Below, piece after piece: positions 29,149 to 37,428 of a stretch of DNA of 64,000 nt. Position 1 is the stretch's first letter. Each line of letters starts with the position of its first letter. A program made the position numbers and the translations under genes. Below the pieces are notes generated by a model. The model was not told where the DNA came from. It did not search any database and was given only the letters and a program-made list of their open reading frames with translations. The DNA is from Burkholderiaceae bacterium. Its GTDB lineage: Bacteria; Pseudomonadota; Gammaproteobacteria; Burkholderiales; Burkholderiaceae_C. The DNA lies in assembly GCA_913776825.1 (NCBI GenBank), contig CAJYPV010000031.1, positions 62,001 to 126,000 of the forward strand, read 5' to 3'.

Positions 29149-30762
29149 ATGGGACATTCGAATTTCCAGTCCGGCGCCGCCGACGAAGCGCTGCGCGACC
29201 TGATGGGCCTGCTGGCGCTGCCGGCCTTGTGGGTGGGCCGCGATGCCTCGACGGTGTTGCAACTGACGACCGAGGCCGTCAACCGGATCGTCGGCACCGC
29301 CGTCTGCCTGCTGCACGTGCCGATGGGCCCCGAGGCTACGCCGGTCGTTCAATTGCAGGTGGGCGGTGTGGTGGTGGCCCATGAACCGTATTGGAATGAT
29401 TTCATCCTCGCCTGCCGCCAGATGCGGGAGGGCGCGGAAGATCCGGTGCCGCAGGAGTCGCCGCTGGGCACGCTGCGGGTGGTTCGGCTGCACCTCGGAA
29501 CGGCGGGGCGGGCGGGCAGTTTGTGGTTCGGTTCCTCCCGTCCGGATTTCCCGTCATCCCACCAAAGCGCCTTCATGCGCGCGGCCGCGACCTTGGCTGC
29601 GACCGGACTGCATGCCGCCCGGCTGGACCAGGAGCGCGAGCGCGCCGCCAGCGCTAAGGATGAGTTCCTGGCGATGCTCGGCCATGAACTGCGCAATCCG
29701 CTGGCGCCGATCTCGACGGCGCTGCATCTGATCAAGATGCGCGGGGATGGCGAGCTCGGTCGGGAGCATCAGATCATCGAGCGGCAGGTCGGTCACCTGT
29801 CCAAGCTGGTCGACGATCTGCTGGACATCACCCGCATCACCCGCGGCAAGGTGGAACTGGCCCGCGAAGCCATCGACATCCGCCTGCTGCTGACCGATGC
29901 CATCGAAGGCGTCAGCCCCTTGCTGGAGGAGCGCCATCATCTGCTGGCGGTGGACTGCGAGATCGACGAGTCGCTGCGTCTGAACGGAGACCGCGGTCGG
30001 CTGCGCCAGGTGCTGGTCAATCTGCTGAGCAACGCGGCCAAATACACGCCGACGCATGGACGGATCCGCATTTCCGCCCGCGAGCGCGACGGGCGCCTGC
30101 GCATCGAGGTGGAAGACAACGGCGCCGGCATCGACTCGCAACTGCTGCCGCGCATCTTCGATCTGTTCGAGCAGGGCAGCACCACGCTGGACCGCTCCAA
30201 AGGCGGGCTGGGCATCGGGCTCGCCATCGTGCGCCGTCTGGTGGACATGCATGGCGGCTCGGTGGAGGTGCACAGCGCCGGCCCGGGCCAGGGCGCCTGT
30301 TTCCAGGTGGATCTGCCGGTCGAGCGACTGGCGCCGGCGCGGTCCGACGATGCCGCACACGCCCCGGCGCCGACCTTGCGCGCGGCGCAAGGCCGGGTAT
30401 TGGTGGTGGATGACAACCGCGATGCGGCCGAAACCCTCGGCATGGCGCTGCGCTATTGCGGCTTCGACGTGGTGACGATCACGCTGCCCCAGGAAGCGCT
30501 GGCGCGGGTGCGGACCGAGCGCTTCGATGCGGCGGTGCTTGACATCGGCATGCCGGTGATCGACGGCTACGAGTTGGCGGACCAGATCCGTCGCACGCTG
30601 GGTGACGGCGCGCCGCGCCTGGTGGCGCTGACTGGTTACGGTCAGTCGTCTGACCGCGAGAAGGCACTCGCCAGCGGTTTTGACGAACACATGGTCAAGC
30701 CCATCGACCTGGACCAGCTACTGCGCACACTTGAGCGGCTGGTGCCGGCGGCGGCGCCCTAG
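29149..30762 (+). CDS. Hybrid histidine kinase with C-terminal receiver
   Basis: 537 residues. A GAF-like N-terminal part (about 10-150) is followed by HisKA with His179 in LAMLGHELRNPL, an HATPase domain (NLLSNAAKYTP, VEDNGAGI, KGGLGIGLAIVRRLVDMHGG), and a receiver with acidic VVDDNRD and phosphoacceptor D465 (VLDIGMPVIDG), Lys near 510 (MVKPIDL). No transmembrane segment, so cytoplasmic. It is packed between the MEDS gene and an OmpR-type regulator, which suggests a phosphorelay. Confidence 0.93.
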   Translation: MGHSNFQSGAADEALRDLMGLLALPALWVGRDASTVLQLTTEAVNRIVGTAVCLLHVPMGPEATPVVQLQVGGVVVAHEPYWNDFILACRQMREGAEDPVPQESPLGTLRVVRLHLGTAGRAGSLWFGSSRPDFPSSHQSAFMRAAATLAATGLHAARLDQERERAASAKDEFLAMLGHELRNPLAPISTALHLIKMRGDGELGREHQIIERQVGHLSKLVDDLLDITRITRGKVELAREAIDIRLLLTDAIEGVSPLLEERHHLLAVDCEIDESLRLNGDRGRLRQVLVNLLSNAAKYTPTHGRIRISARERDGRLRIEVEDNGAGIDSQLLPRIFDLFEQGSTTLDRSKGGLGIGLAIVRRLVDMHGGSVEVHSAGPGQGACFQVDLPVERLAPARSDDAAHAPAPTLRAAQGRVLVVDDNRDAAETLGMALRYCGFDVVTITLPQEALARVRTERFDAAVLDIGMPVIDGYELADQIRRTLGDGAPRLVALTGYGQSSDREKALASGFDEHMVKPIDLDQLLRTLERLVPAAAP

Positions 30763-30796
30763 AATCGCGGGTCTTCCTCAGCGCTTCGCCGCGTCA

Positions 30797-31621
30797 ATGT
30801 CCACGTCCGGAATTCCCCTTCCGCCGACCGCGCCGTCGGCGGCACCATCGCCGACGCATGTGGCGGTCGTCGATGACGAACCCGACATCACCTTGCTGCT
30901 GGCCGGCTATCTGGCCACCCACGGTTTTCGCATCACCCAGCTCCACAGCGGGACGGCGCTGATGTCCCTGATGGCGGAGGACCCGCCGCAACTGGTGTTG
31001 CTGGATCTGGGACTGCCCGGTGAGGACGGTTTTGCGATTGCGCGCCAGTTGCGCCAATACTGGAAGTGCGGACTGGTGATCGTGACCGGTCGGGGCGACG
31101 CGGTCGACAAGGTCGTTGGCCTGGAGATCGGTGCGGACGACTACATCACCAAACCTTTTGACCTGCGTGAGCTGGCGGCCCGCGTCAAGGCCGTCCTGCG
31201 CCGCCTGACTCCGGACGCCAGTGCCGCCAGCGCACTGCCCGCCACGCCGGCGCCCGTGGCGGCGGGGATGTCGGAGCCCGCAGAGCTGCGCGAGCAACTG
31301 CTGTTCGAAGGCTGGACGGTGGATGTGGCCGCGCGCCGGCTCGAAAATCCGGACGGCAGCGAGGTGGCGCTGACGACCGGCGAATTCGATCTGCTGCACG
31401 CGTTCTTGTTGCATCCGGGGCGGGTGCTGTCGCGGGACTTTCTGCTGGAACACACCCGCGGACGCGAGTCCTCGCCCTTCGATCGGACGATCGACGTCCA
31501 GGTCGGGCGGCTGCGGCGCAAGTTGGGCGCGGATTCCGGCGAAGGCCTGTGGATCAAATCCGTGCGCGGCGCCGGCTATCTGTTCGTCCCACGGGTGACC
31601 GTCAAGCGCAGCGCCGACTGA
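30797..31621 (+). CDS. OmpR-family response regulator
   Basis: 274 residues from MSTSGIPLPP; the longer upstream frame overlaps the kinase gene and is not homologous. Receiver: D26-D27 pocket, phosphoacceptor D70 (LVLLDLGLPG), Lys in YITKPFD. A variable Ala/Pro linker of about 40 residues precedes the winged helix (VALTTGEFDLLHAFLLHPGRVLSRDFLL ... IDVQVGRLRRKLG ... GLWIKSVRGAGYLF). It lies 34 bases after the hybrid kinase gene. Confidence 0.94.
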   Translation: MSTSGIPLPPTAPSAAPSPTHVAVVDDEPDITLLLAGYLATHGFRITQLHSGTALMSLMAEDPPQLVLLDLGLPGEDGFAIARQLRQYWKCGLVIVTGRGDAVDKVVGLEIGADDYITKPFDLRELAARVKAVLRRLTPDASAASALPATPAPVAAGMSEPAELREQLLFEGWTVDVAARRLENPDGSEVALTTGEFDLLHAFLLHPGRVLSRDFLLEHTRGRESSPFDRTIDVQVGRLRRKLGADSGEGLWIKSVRGAGYLFVPRVTVKRSAD

Positions 31622-31684
31622 GCGGGCGATTCTTCCTGCGCCGGCTTCCGCGGCCGCCCTCGAGCTTCCACCGGACCTCTTCTC

Positions 31685-33985
31685 ATGAGCGCTGATCTGC
31701 GAACCCCCCAATGGCCGCCGGGCATCGAAGAGGGCAGCGTGTTTCGCGCGCTCTTCATCGCGTCGCCGGATGGTCTGCTGCTGGTCGACAGCGAAGGGAT
31801 CGTTCAGTTGGCCAACCCGGCGGCGTCGGCCTTGTTGGGTTATCGGGTCGATGAACTGCTGGGGTTGAGCGTCGAGGCGTTGGTGCCGGACAGCATCCGG
31901 CCGCGCCATGCTGCCTTCCGGCACGCCTACGGGGAAGCACCACGCGCCCGGCCGATGGGCACCCAGATGGATCTGGTCGCCAAACGGCGTGACGGTTCCG
32001 AGGTGATGGTGGAGATTGCGCTCAGCCCGCTGCAGCGCCAAGGTCTGCCGTATGTCATGGCCGCGCTGCGCGGCGTGAGCGAATACCCGCGCGTTCGACA
32101 GGCGCTTCAGCGTGCCCGCTACAGCGAGCATCTGGCCGCGCTGGGCAAGTTGGTGGTGGACTCCGGCGACCCGCAGGATGTGATGCGCCAGGTGCCGGCG
32201 ATCGTGGCCCAGGCGGTGGAAGTCGCGCAGGCGGTGGTCTATCTGCTGGACCCCGGCAAGGCGACGGTGACGGTCGCCGGCGGCTTTGGCGTGGTCGCGA
32301 CGGAGACCATCGGCACCCAATTGCCCAATCTCACTGACACGCCCGCCGGATTCGTGCTGGCGCAGTCGGCGCCGGTGATCGTCTCCGATTACCTCGCCGA
32401 ACAGCGCTTCAAGGTGCCGACGTCCTATTTGGACGCCGGATTGCGATCGGCACTGTCGGTGCCGCTGTCGGATCGCGGTCAGGTGGTGGGCGCGCTGACG
32501 GCGCGCGCCAGCACGCCGCAGCGATTTGGCGATCCGGAGCTTCGGTTCCTGGAATCAGTCGCCAATCTGTTGGGCACCTGCCTGCAGCGCGCGCAGACCG
32601 AAGAAGCGCTGCGGCACTCCCAGCAATTGGAAGCGGTGGGCCAACTGACCGGCGGCATCGCCCATGATTTCAACAATCTGCTGACGGTCATCCAGGGCAA
32701 CCTGCAAGTGATGGCGGAACTGCCGGCGGTGGTGAGCGATCCTGTGGCGCCGTCGATGGTGGCGGCCGCGACGCGCGCCTCTCGCCGCGGTGCCGAGTTG
32801 ACGGGCAAATTGCTCGCGTTTTCGCGCCGACAAGTGCTGCAGCCGAGCAGCATCGACGTGTGTGAATTGCTGAACTCGCTGGCGGACATGCTGCGCCGAA
32901 CGCTGGATCAGCGCATTCAGATCCGGGTCGAGGTCGGCGACGGCTGTCCGGATGTGCTGGCCGATGCCAGTCAGCTGGAATCCGCCTTGCTGAACATCGC
33001 CATCAATGCGCGGGACGCGATGCCCGCCGGCGGCGACCTGGTCTTTGCCGCCCAGGCGCTGGGCGGGCTGGCGGATCTGTCGCCGGATCTGCGGGAGGCC
33101 TTGCGGCTGAGCGATCCGGGGGCGGCGTCGGCGGACGTTCGCTATGTGCGGCTGACGGTGCGCGACACCGGCACCGGCATGCCCGACGAGGTCAAGGAGC
33201 GCGCCTTCGAGCCGTTCTTCACCACCAAGCAGGCCGGTCGCGGCACGGGGCTGGGACTCAGCACGGTGTATGGCTTCGCGCGTCAGTCGCGGGGCCAGTT
33301 GTTGATTGACAGCGTGATGGGCGAGGGGACCACCATGGCGCTGGTGCTGCCTGAAGCGCCGTCGCTGTTGGCGACGGGCAGCGACGCTCCCGCTGCGCGC
33401 GCCGGTCTAAGGCCGGGGTTGCGGGTGTTGCTGGTGGAAGACGATGCGGCCGTGCGTGCCGTCGCGCGGCGGTTTTTGAGCGATCTGGGCTGCGTCGTGA
33501 CCGCGTGTGCAAGCGCGGAGGAGGCCTTGCGTCGGCTCGAGGAGTTGGCGTCTGACGCAGCAACGGCCGGTGTCGAGGGCGAGAAGGCGGCGTTGCCGTT
33601 GGTGGGTGAGCCTCGTGCCAAGTCAACGCTGACGGCGCACGCCGATGGGAACGTTGATTCGCCAGCCGATGGATCGGATCTTGCGCAGGCCGATGCGCAG
33701 GCCGATGCGCAGGCTGACTTCGCGTCTCGCGTTAGCGACGGGACGTCCGCGTCACCCTGGCCGGACTGTGTGCTGACCGACGTGGCGCTCGGCGCCGGGA
33801 TGCGCGGTACGGAACTCGCCGAGCGCATCCAACAGGCGCATCCGCAGATTCGCATTCTGTTGATGTCCGGCTATTCGTCCGAGTTACAGGACGGCGAAAC
33901 AAGCTCACTGCGTTGGGAACTGTTGCCCAAGCCGTATACACGCGATCAGTTGGGTGCGGCTCTGGCGCGGGTGATGGCCGCTTGA
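31685..33985 (+). CDS. PAS-GAF hybrid histidine kinase with interrupted receiver domain
   Basis: 766 residues. PAS (about 20-130, ASPDGLLLVDSEGIVQLANPAA), GAF (about 150-300), HisKA with His327 (GGIAHDFNNLLTVI), HATPase (INARDAMPAGG, VRDTGTGMP, GRGTGLGLSTVYGFARQSRG) and a receiver. In the receiver the acidic pair is at 586-587 and the phosphoacceptor at D699 (CVLTDVALG), a distance of about 112 residues where about 45 is usual. The extra part contains an Ala/Asp/Gln repeat (QADAQADAQADF). The conserved Lys is present (LLPKPYT). Probably functions with the OmpR-type regulator 63 bases upstream. Confidence 0.92.
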   Translation: MSADLRTPQWPPGIEEGSVFRALFIASPDGLLLVDSEGIVQLANPAASALLGYRVDELLGLSVEALVPDSIRPRHAAFRHAYGEAPRARPMGTQMDLVAKRRDGSEVMVEIALSPLQRQGLPYVMAALRGVSEYPRVRQALQRARYSEHLAALGKLVVDSGDPQDVMRQVPAIVAQAVEVAQAVVYLLDPGKATVTVAGGFGVVATETIGTQLPNLTDTPAGFVLAQSAPVIVSDYLAEQRFKVPTSYLDAGLRSALSVPLSDRGQVVGALTARASTPQRFGDPELRFLESVANLLGTCLQRAQTEEALRHSQQLEAVGQLTGGIAHDFNNLLTVIQGNLQVMAELPAVVSDPVAPSMVAAATRASRRGAELTGKLLAFSRRQVLQPSSIDVCELLNSLADMLRRTLDQRIQIRVEVGDGCPDVLADASQLESALLNIAINARDAMPAGGDLVFAAQALGGLADLSPDLREALRLSDPGAASADVRYVRLTVRDTGTGMPDEVKERAFEPFFTTKQAGRGTGLGLSTVYGFARQSRGQLLIDSVMGEGTTMALVLPEAPSLLATGSDAPAARAGLRPGLRVLLVEDDAAVRAVARRFLSDLGCVVTACASAEEALRRLEELASDAATAGVEGEKAALPLVGEPRAKSTLTAHADGNVDSPADGSDLAQADAQADAQADFASRVSDGTSASPWPDCVLTDVALGAGMRGTELAERIQQAHPQIRILLMSGYSSELQDGETSSLRWELLPKPYTRDQLGAALARVMAA

Positions 33986-34019
33986 CGTCGACGCGCCGTA
34001 TGACGACCAGATAAATGGC

Positions 34020-34081
34020 AAGCAGCTAAGCAGCAAGCAGCTAAGCAGCTAAGCAGCTAAGCAGCTAAGCAGCAAGCAGCT
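34020..34081. repeat. Tandem AAGCAGCT octamer repeat
   Basis: Eight consecutive units of AAGCAGCT, of which two lack the final T, cover 62 bases. It is noncoding, between the convergent kinase gene (ending 33985) and FNR-like gene (ending 34137). Simple repeats of this kind vary in number by slippage. Confidence 0.9.
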
Positions 34082-34136
34082 GAACGGCGGACGGCCAGGC
34101 CTTCGGTCTGACACGCCGCCGTGTCCAGAGGGTCGT

Positions 34137-35084
34137 TCACTGCAGGCTGGTGGCGCTGCCCGCGGTGCCGCTGACGACATAGTTTTCCAGCTTGGCCAGA
34201 TCCGGAATGGTGATCTGACGGCGGCCACGCTCACCGAAACGGATCAGCTGATCGCGGGCCAGGCGGGACAGGCAACGGCTGACCGTTTCCAATGTCATGC
34301 CCAGGTAATTGCCCAGATCGGCGCGGGTCATGCGCAGCGTGAGTTCATCGGCGCGCAGGCCTCGCTGGGCCATGCTGCGGGCCCAGGCGCAGAGGAATTC
34401 CGCCACCCGTGCTTGCGACGCCAGCGTGCAGACGGACATCAGCGATTCACGCTCGCGGCCGATTTCGGTGCTCATCGCGCTGTGGACCACCGCCATCAGC
34501 GCGCTGTGGCGAGCGCAACCTTCCGCGAGGGAGTCGTAGGGAATGATCGAGACATTGCCGGTGTCCATCGCCACGGCGTCGCAGGCGTGACGGCCGCTGG
34601 CGATGCCGCTGAAGCCCAGCCAATCGCCACGGAACTTCAGGCTGACGATCTGCTCCCGGCCGTCGAGGCTGCGGCTGACCAGCTTGAAGGCGCCGGCGGT
34701 GATCAGGAAGACGGTGTCGAACGGCTGGCCGGCGCGATAGAGGACATCGCCGGCACGGACCAGCTTGGGCTTGGGCTTGACCAAATCCCGAATGACCTGC
34801 ATGGACTCCAGCATGCGCCGATGAGCCTGGCGAGCCTGCGCCTGCAGGTGCGGGTAGGTGGTGTCGGCGTGCGGGAGCGAGTAGTCGGCGTCGAACGTGT
34901 CAATGGTCAGGTCACTCAACAGATGCTGGGTGGTCTGGCGGGCCGCCTCCTGAGCCGCTTGCTGAGACGCCTGAAGCGGCGCTGAATGTGCGGCCATGAC
35001 CGGCGGCTTGACGGAAGCGGAGGCGGGCAGGAATTCAGCGACGGTGGACATGATCGTTTCGTTGGTTGATGTGATGGGACTCAT
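34137..35084 (-). CDS. Crp/Fnr-family regulator without N-terminal Fe-S cysteines
   Basis: 315 residues from ATG 35084 (alternatives: 35051, MSTVAEF). A Gln/Ala-rich N-terminus contains no cysteine cluster, so it cannot hold the oxygen-sensing 4Fe-4S cluster of classical FNR. A cyclic-nucleotide-binding-type beta roll follows (about 120-230: VRAGDVLYRAGQPFDTVFLITAGAFKLV, GDWLGFSGIASGRHACDAVAMD), then an HTH with the FNR recognition pattern (TRADLGNYLGMTLETVSRCLSRL, E..SR). It probably binds TTGAT-N4-ATCAA-type sites; such a site stands at 35223-35236. Confidence 0.9.
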   Translation of the reverse strand: MSPITSTNETIMSTVAEFLPASASVKPPVMAAHSAPLQASQQAAQEAARQTTQHLLSDLTIDTFDADYSLPHADTTYPHLQAQARQAHRRMLESMQVIRDLVKPKPKLVRAGDVLYRAGQPFDTVFLITAGAFKLVSRSLDGREQIVSLKFRGDWLGFSGIASGRHACDAVAMDTGNVSIIPYDSLAEGCARHSALMAVVHSAMSTEIGRERESLMSVCTLASQARVAEFLCAWARSMAQRGLRADELTLRMTRADLGNYLGMTLETVSRCLSRLARDQLIRFGERGRRQITIPDLAKLENYVVSGTAGSATSLQ

Positions 35085-35156
35085 GCTAGGAACCCGCCGC
35101 AACCAGCAAGCCAATCGACAACATCGCTCCGTAACACTGAGTGAATGCTTGGTAAC

Positions 35157-35178
35157 GATCAACCTCTAGAGGTTGATC
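35157..35178. promoter_or_regulatory. Perfect 22-bp palindrome upstream of the FNR-like gene
   Basis: The half GATCAACCTCT is followed by its exact reverse complement. It is 73 bases upstream of the FNR-like start and contains ATCAA/TTGAT-like half-sites. Possibly an autoregulatory operator. Confidence 0.65.
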
Positions 35179-35222
35179 AACACACCGAAATAGCGGGACA
35201 CCCCACCTACTTGGGTCACCCA

Positions 35223-35236
35223 TTGACATCGATCAA
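35223..35236. promoter_or_regulatory. FNR-box-like site
   Basis: TTGAC-ATCG-ATCAA differs from the FNR consensus TTGAT-N4-ATCAA at one position. It lies between the FNR-like gene and the divergent gene at 35358, and may serve either. Confidence 0.5.
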
Positions 35237-35357
35237 CAGTGACGGGATCGGCTCCACTACGCTGTCAGACGGCTGGTGATGCACTCGGCGTCCAGCTCGT
35301 TGTCCACCGCGCGGGATCGCCTGCTGCGCTGATTCCGTGTCCGTTCACCGTTGTTTC

Positions 35358-35849
35358 ATGCCCGCTTCGTCTGCCCAGTCCGTCCACGCACGCCTCCCGG
35401 CGCTGCAGCCGTTGCAAGGTTGCCGGCTGGGATTGGTCTGTGGATCGGGCGACAGCGACTGCGCCCAGCTCTTCCTGGATGTGGCGCAGGCGCTGGGCGC
35501 GGAGGTCGCCTTGTTGCGGACCTCGGATGTGGTCATGACCAGCGAGGCCCAGACGGACAAGCTGGCCCGGCTGCTGGCGCAGCTCTATGACGCGATTGAA
35601 TGCCAGGATCTGCCCACCCGGGTGGTGCAGCGACTGGCGCAGGCGGCCACCATTCCGGTGTTCAACAACCTGGCCGCGGCGCAGGGCGCGGGGAGCGATC
35701 CGCCGACTGACGAGGTCGGCGATCCGGCGGCCCACCTTCAGGCAGGCGAGGGCGCGATGAGGGTCGGCACTGCCGATGCTCAGGAGCAACGCAGCGAACG
35801 ACTGCGTCAGGCCTTGCTTCGGGCGCTGTCGAAATCCGATCTCGGCTGA
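35358..35849 (+). CDS. Orphan carbamoyltransferase-like domain protein
   Basis: 163 residues from ATG 35358 (a GTG at 35337 is possible; neither has a strong ribosome site). The middle (LFLDVAQALGAEVALLRTSD ... DKLARLLAQLYDAIECQDLP ... VVQRLAQAATIPVFNNLAA) resembles the carbamoyl-phosphate-binding half of ornithine/aspartate carbamoyltransferases, where a YDAI-x-R motif is followed by a PV-x-N segment. The usual STRT phosphate-binding motif is absent, and so is the second half of the enzyme, so catalysis is unlikely. Could be a regulatory or decayed protein. Divergent from the FNR-like gene. Confidence 0.55.
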   Translation: MPASSAQSVHARLPALQPLQGCRLGLVCGSGDSDCAQLFLDVAQALGAEVALLRTSDVVMTSEAQTDKLARLLAQLYDAIECQDLPTRVVQRLAQAATIPVFNNLAAAQGAGSDPPTDEVGDPAAHLQAGEGAMRVGTADAQEQRSERLRQALLRALSKSDLG

Positions 35850-35970
35850 ATTGACGTCGGTGGCGAGACTGCCGCCGGCCATCGAAGCCCCGCCCGTCCC
35901 ACGACGATCGACCGATCGACCGGCCCATCACCGCGCACGGACGCGGGACATGCCGGCGGTGGCTGACCGC

Positions 35971-37104
35971 TCAGGCTTTGGGCAGCGACAGATAGGTCTT
36001 GCCCACCTCGGTCAGCGTGCCCGAACCGGCCAGCAAGCTGGCGAAGTGCGTGTCGCTCGGCCAGCGGCCGGTGAACCAGGCGTAGCGGATCACGTCGGCG
36101 CGCTTTTCGCAGATCTCCACCATCTGGGTCATCTGGGCCTGCTGCTTGGCCACCGTGTCGATCTGAGCGCCGTCCTTGATGTCGTGGGTGTTGGCCATTT
36201 CAGTCACCCAGAACGGCTTGCCGTATTTGGCCAGGTCGTCGAGCTTTTCCGAGAGACCGTAGTCATACCAGTGATAGGCCAGGGCATCGATCTGCGGATC
36301 GCGCCCCCCGTTCGCCGCTCGGTACGCCGCATAGAACGCATCCAGCCAGACCACGGGATCCCGGTAGCCGGGCAGGGTGCCCCAAGTGATCGCGGGTCCG
36401 ACGATCTTCACGCCCGTCGCGGCGGCCACGGCCTCATAGCGGGGCCAGTTGGCAGCGGCTTCCTGAGGCGTCATGTTGGACTCACTGCTGAGATTCGGCT
36501 CGTTGAGCACCAGCAGATGCTTCACCGACGGCCTGGCCTTCAGCGCCGCAATGACTTGGGCGGTGTCGAAGTTGAAGTTCCAGAGCATCGGCACATGCTC
36601 CATCCGGCCTGCGATGCTTGGCGTCGCTCGCACGACGGGGCTCGGATCGAGCGCCCAGTTGTACCACCAGCCCACCGGGCCATTGAGCGCGCTGAAGTCG
36701 GCCGCATCCGCCAGGTCGTACGCGATGCCTCGCTTGCCGACCGGGGGCGGGGCGGGCGTCGGGCTCGGCGCAGGGGATGGCGTCGGCGACGGGGTGGGGG
36801 CGGGGGATGGAGAAGGGCTGGGGGACGGGCTCGGGCTCGGGCTCGGGCTCGGAGAGGGCGTCGGTGCTGGGGACGGAGCCGGCGTAGGCGCCGGACTCGG
36901 TGCGGGTGAGACCGGCACGGTCTCCTTGTTGTCACCGCCGCCGCCGCAGGCGCTGAGCGTGGTCAACACCGCGCCGGCGCCGGCCACAGCCAGCAGTCGA
37001 CGACGCTGCCGGTCGACGCCCTCATCGCTCCTTTCCGAACCCGTCCCGTCGAGCGTGGGGGGCGGCGGGGCAATCAAGGCATCGGTCGGGCGGCGTTCGC
37101 TCAT
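35971..37104 (-). CDS. GH128-like glycoside hydrolase lipoprotein with Ser-Pro linker
   Basis: 377 residues from MSERRPTD. An RRR-containing leader and hydrophobic stretch end in the lipobox LSAC (residue about 63), so the enzyme is lipid-anchored. A linker of about 65 residues of (S/T/A)P repeats holds the domain away from the membrane. The catalytic part starts at GKRGIAYDL and matches GH128/Asl1-type glycan hydrolases (beta-1,3-glucanase-like): WWYNWALDP, MLWNF, LLVLNEPN (probable acid/base Glu) and FWVTEMAN (probable nucleophile Glu), YAWFTGRW. Substrate is inferred as beta-1,3-glucan. Confidence 0.82.
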   Translation of the reverse strand: MSERRPTDALIAPPPPTLDGTGSERSDEGVDRQRRRLLAVAGAGAVLTTLSACGGGGDNKETVPVSPAPSPAPTPAPSPAPTPSPSPSPSPSPSPSPSPSPAPTPSPTPSPAPSPTPAPPPVGKRGIAYDLADAADFSALNGPVGWWYNWALDPSPVVRATPSIAGRMEHVPMLWNFNFDTAQVIAALKARPSVKHLLVLNEPNLSSESNMTPQEAAANWPRYEAVAAATGVKIVGPAITWGTLPGYRDPVVWLDAFYAAYRAANGGRDPQIDALAYHWYDYGLSEKLDDLAKYGKPFWVTEMANTHDIKDGAQIDTVAKQQAQMTQMVEICEKRADVIRYAWFTGRWPSDTHFASLLAGSGTLTEVGKTYLSLPKA

Positions 37105-37428
37105 CGGGATCTCACGGCGGTGGAGGAGGCCGACCAAGGTCCGGTCGGCAGGAAAGACGGGTGTCCCCTAAACCAGGGTCAACACTTGCGCGGCGCAGTA
37201 TCGCCGTGGGCCCGTACCGGGTACAGCGATGAAACATCTTGTTTAGATTCCTTGCCGACGCATTCAGGAATGACGGCGGAAGGAGAGAGTCAGAGGCGCT
37301 TGCGGTCACCCTTCGAGGAATGCGCGTTTCGTTTCGGACACCGAGTTTCACGACGGTTCCATCAAAGGACGCCTTTACAGTCCGGGACCCGCTTGAGATT
37401 GGCGACCTGCGTCGGTCGCTCGCATTCC

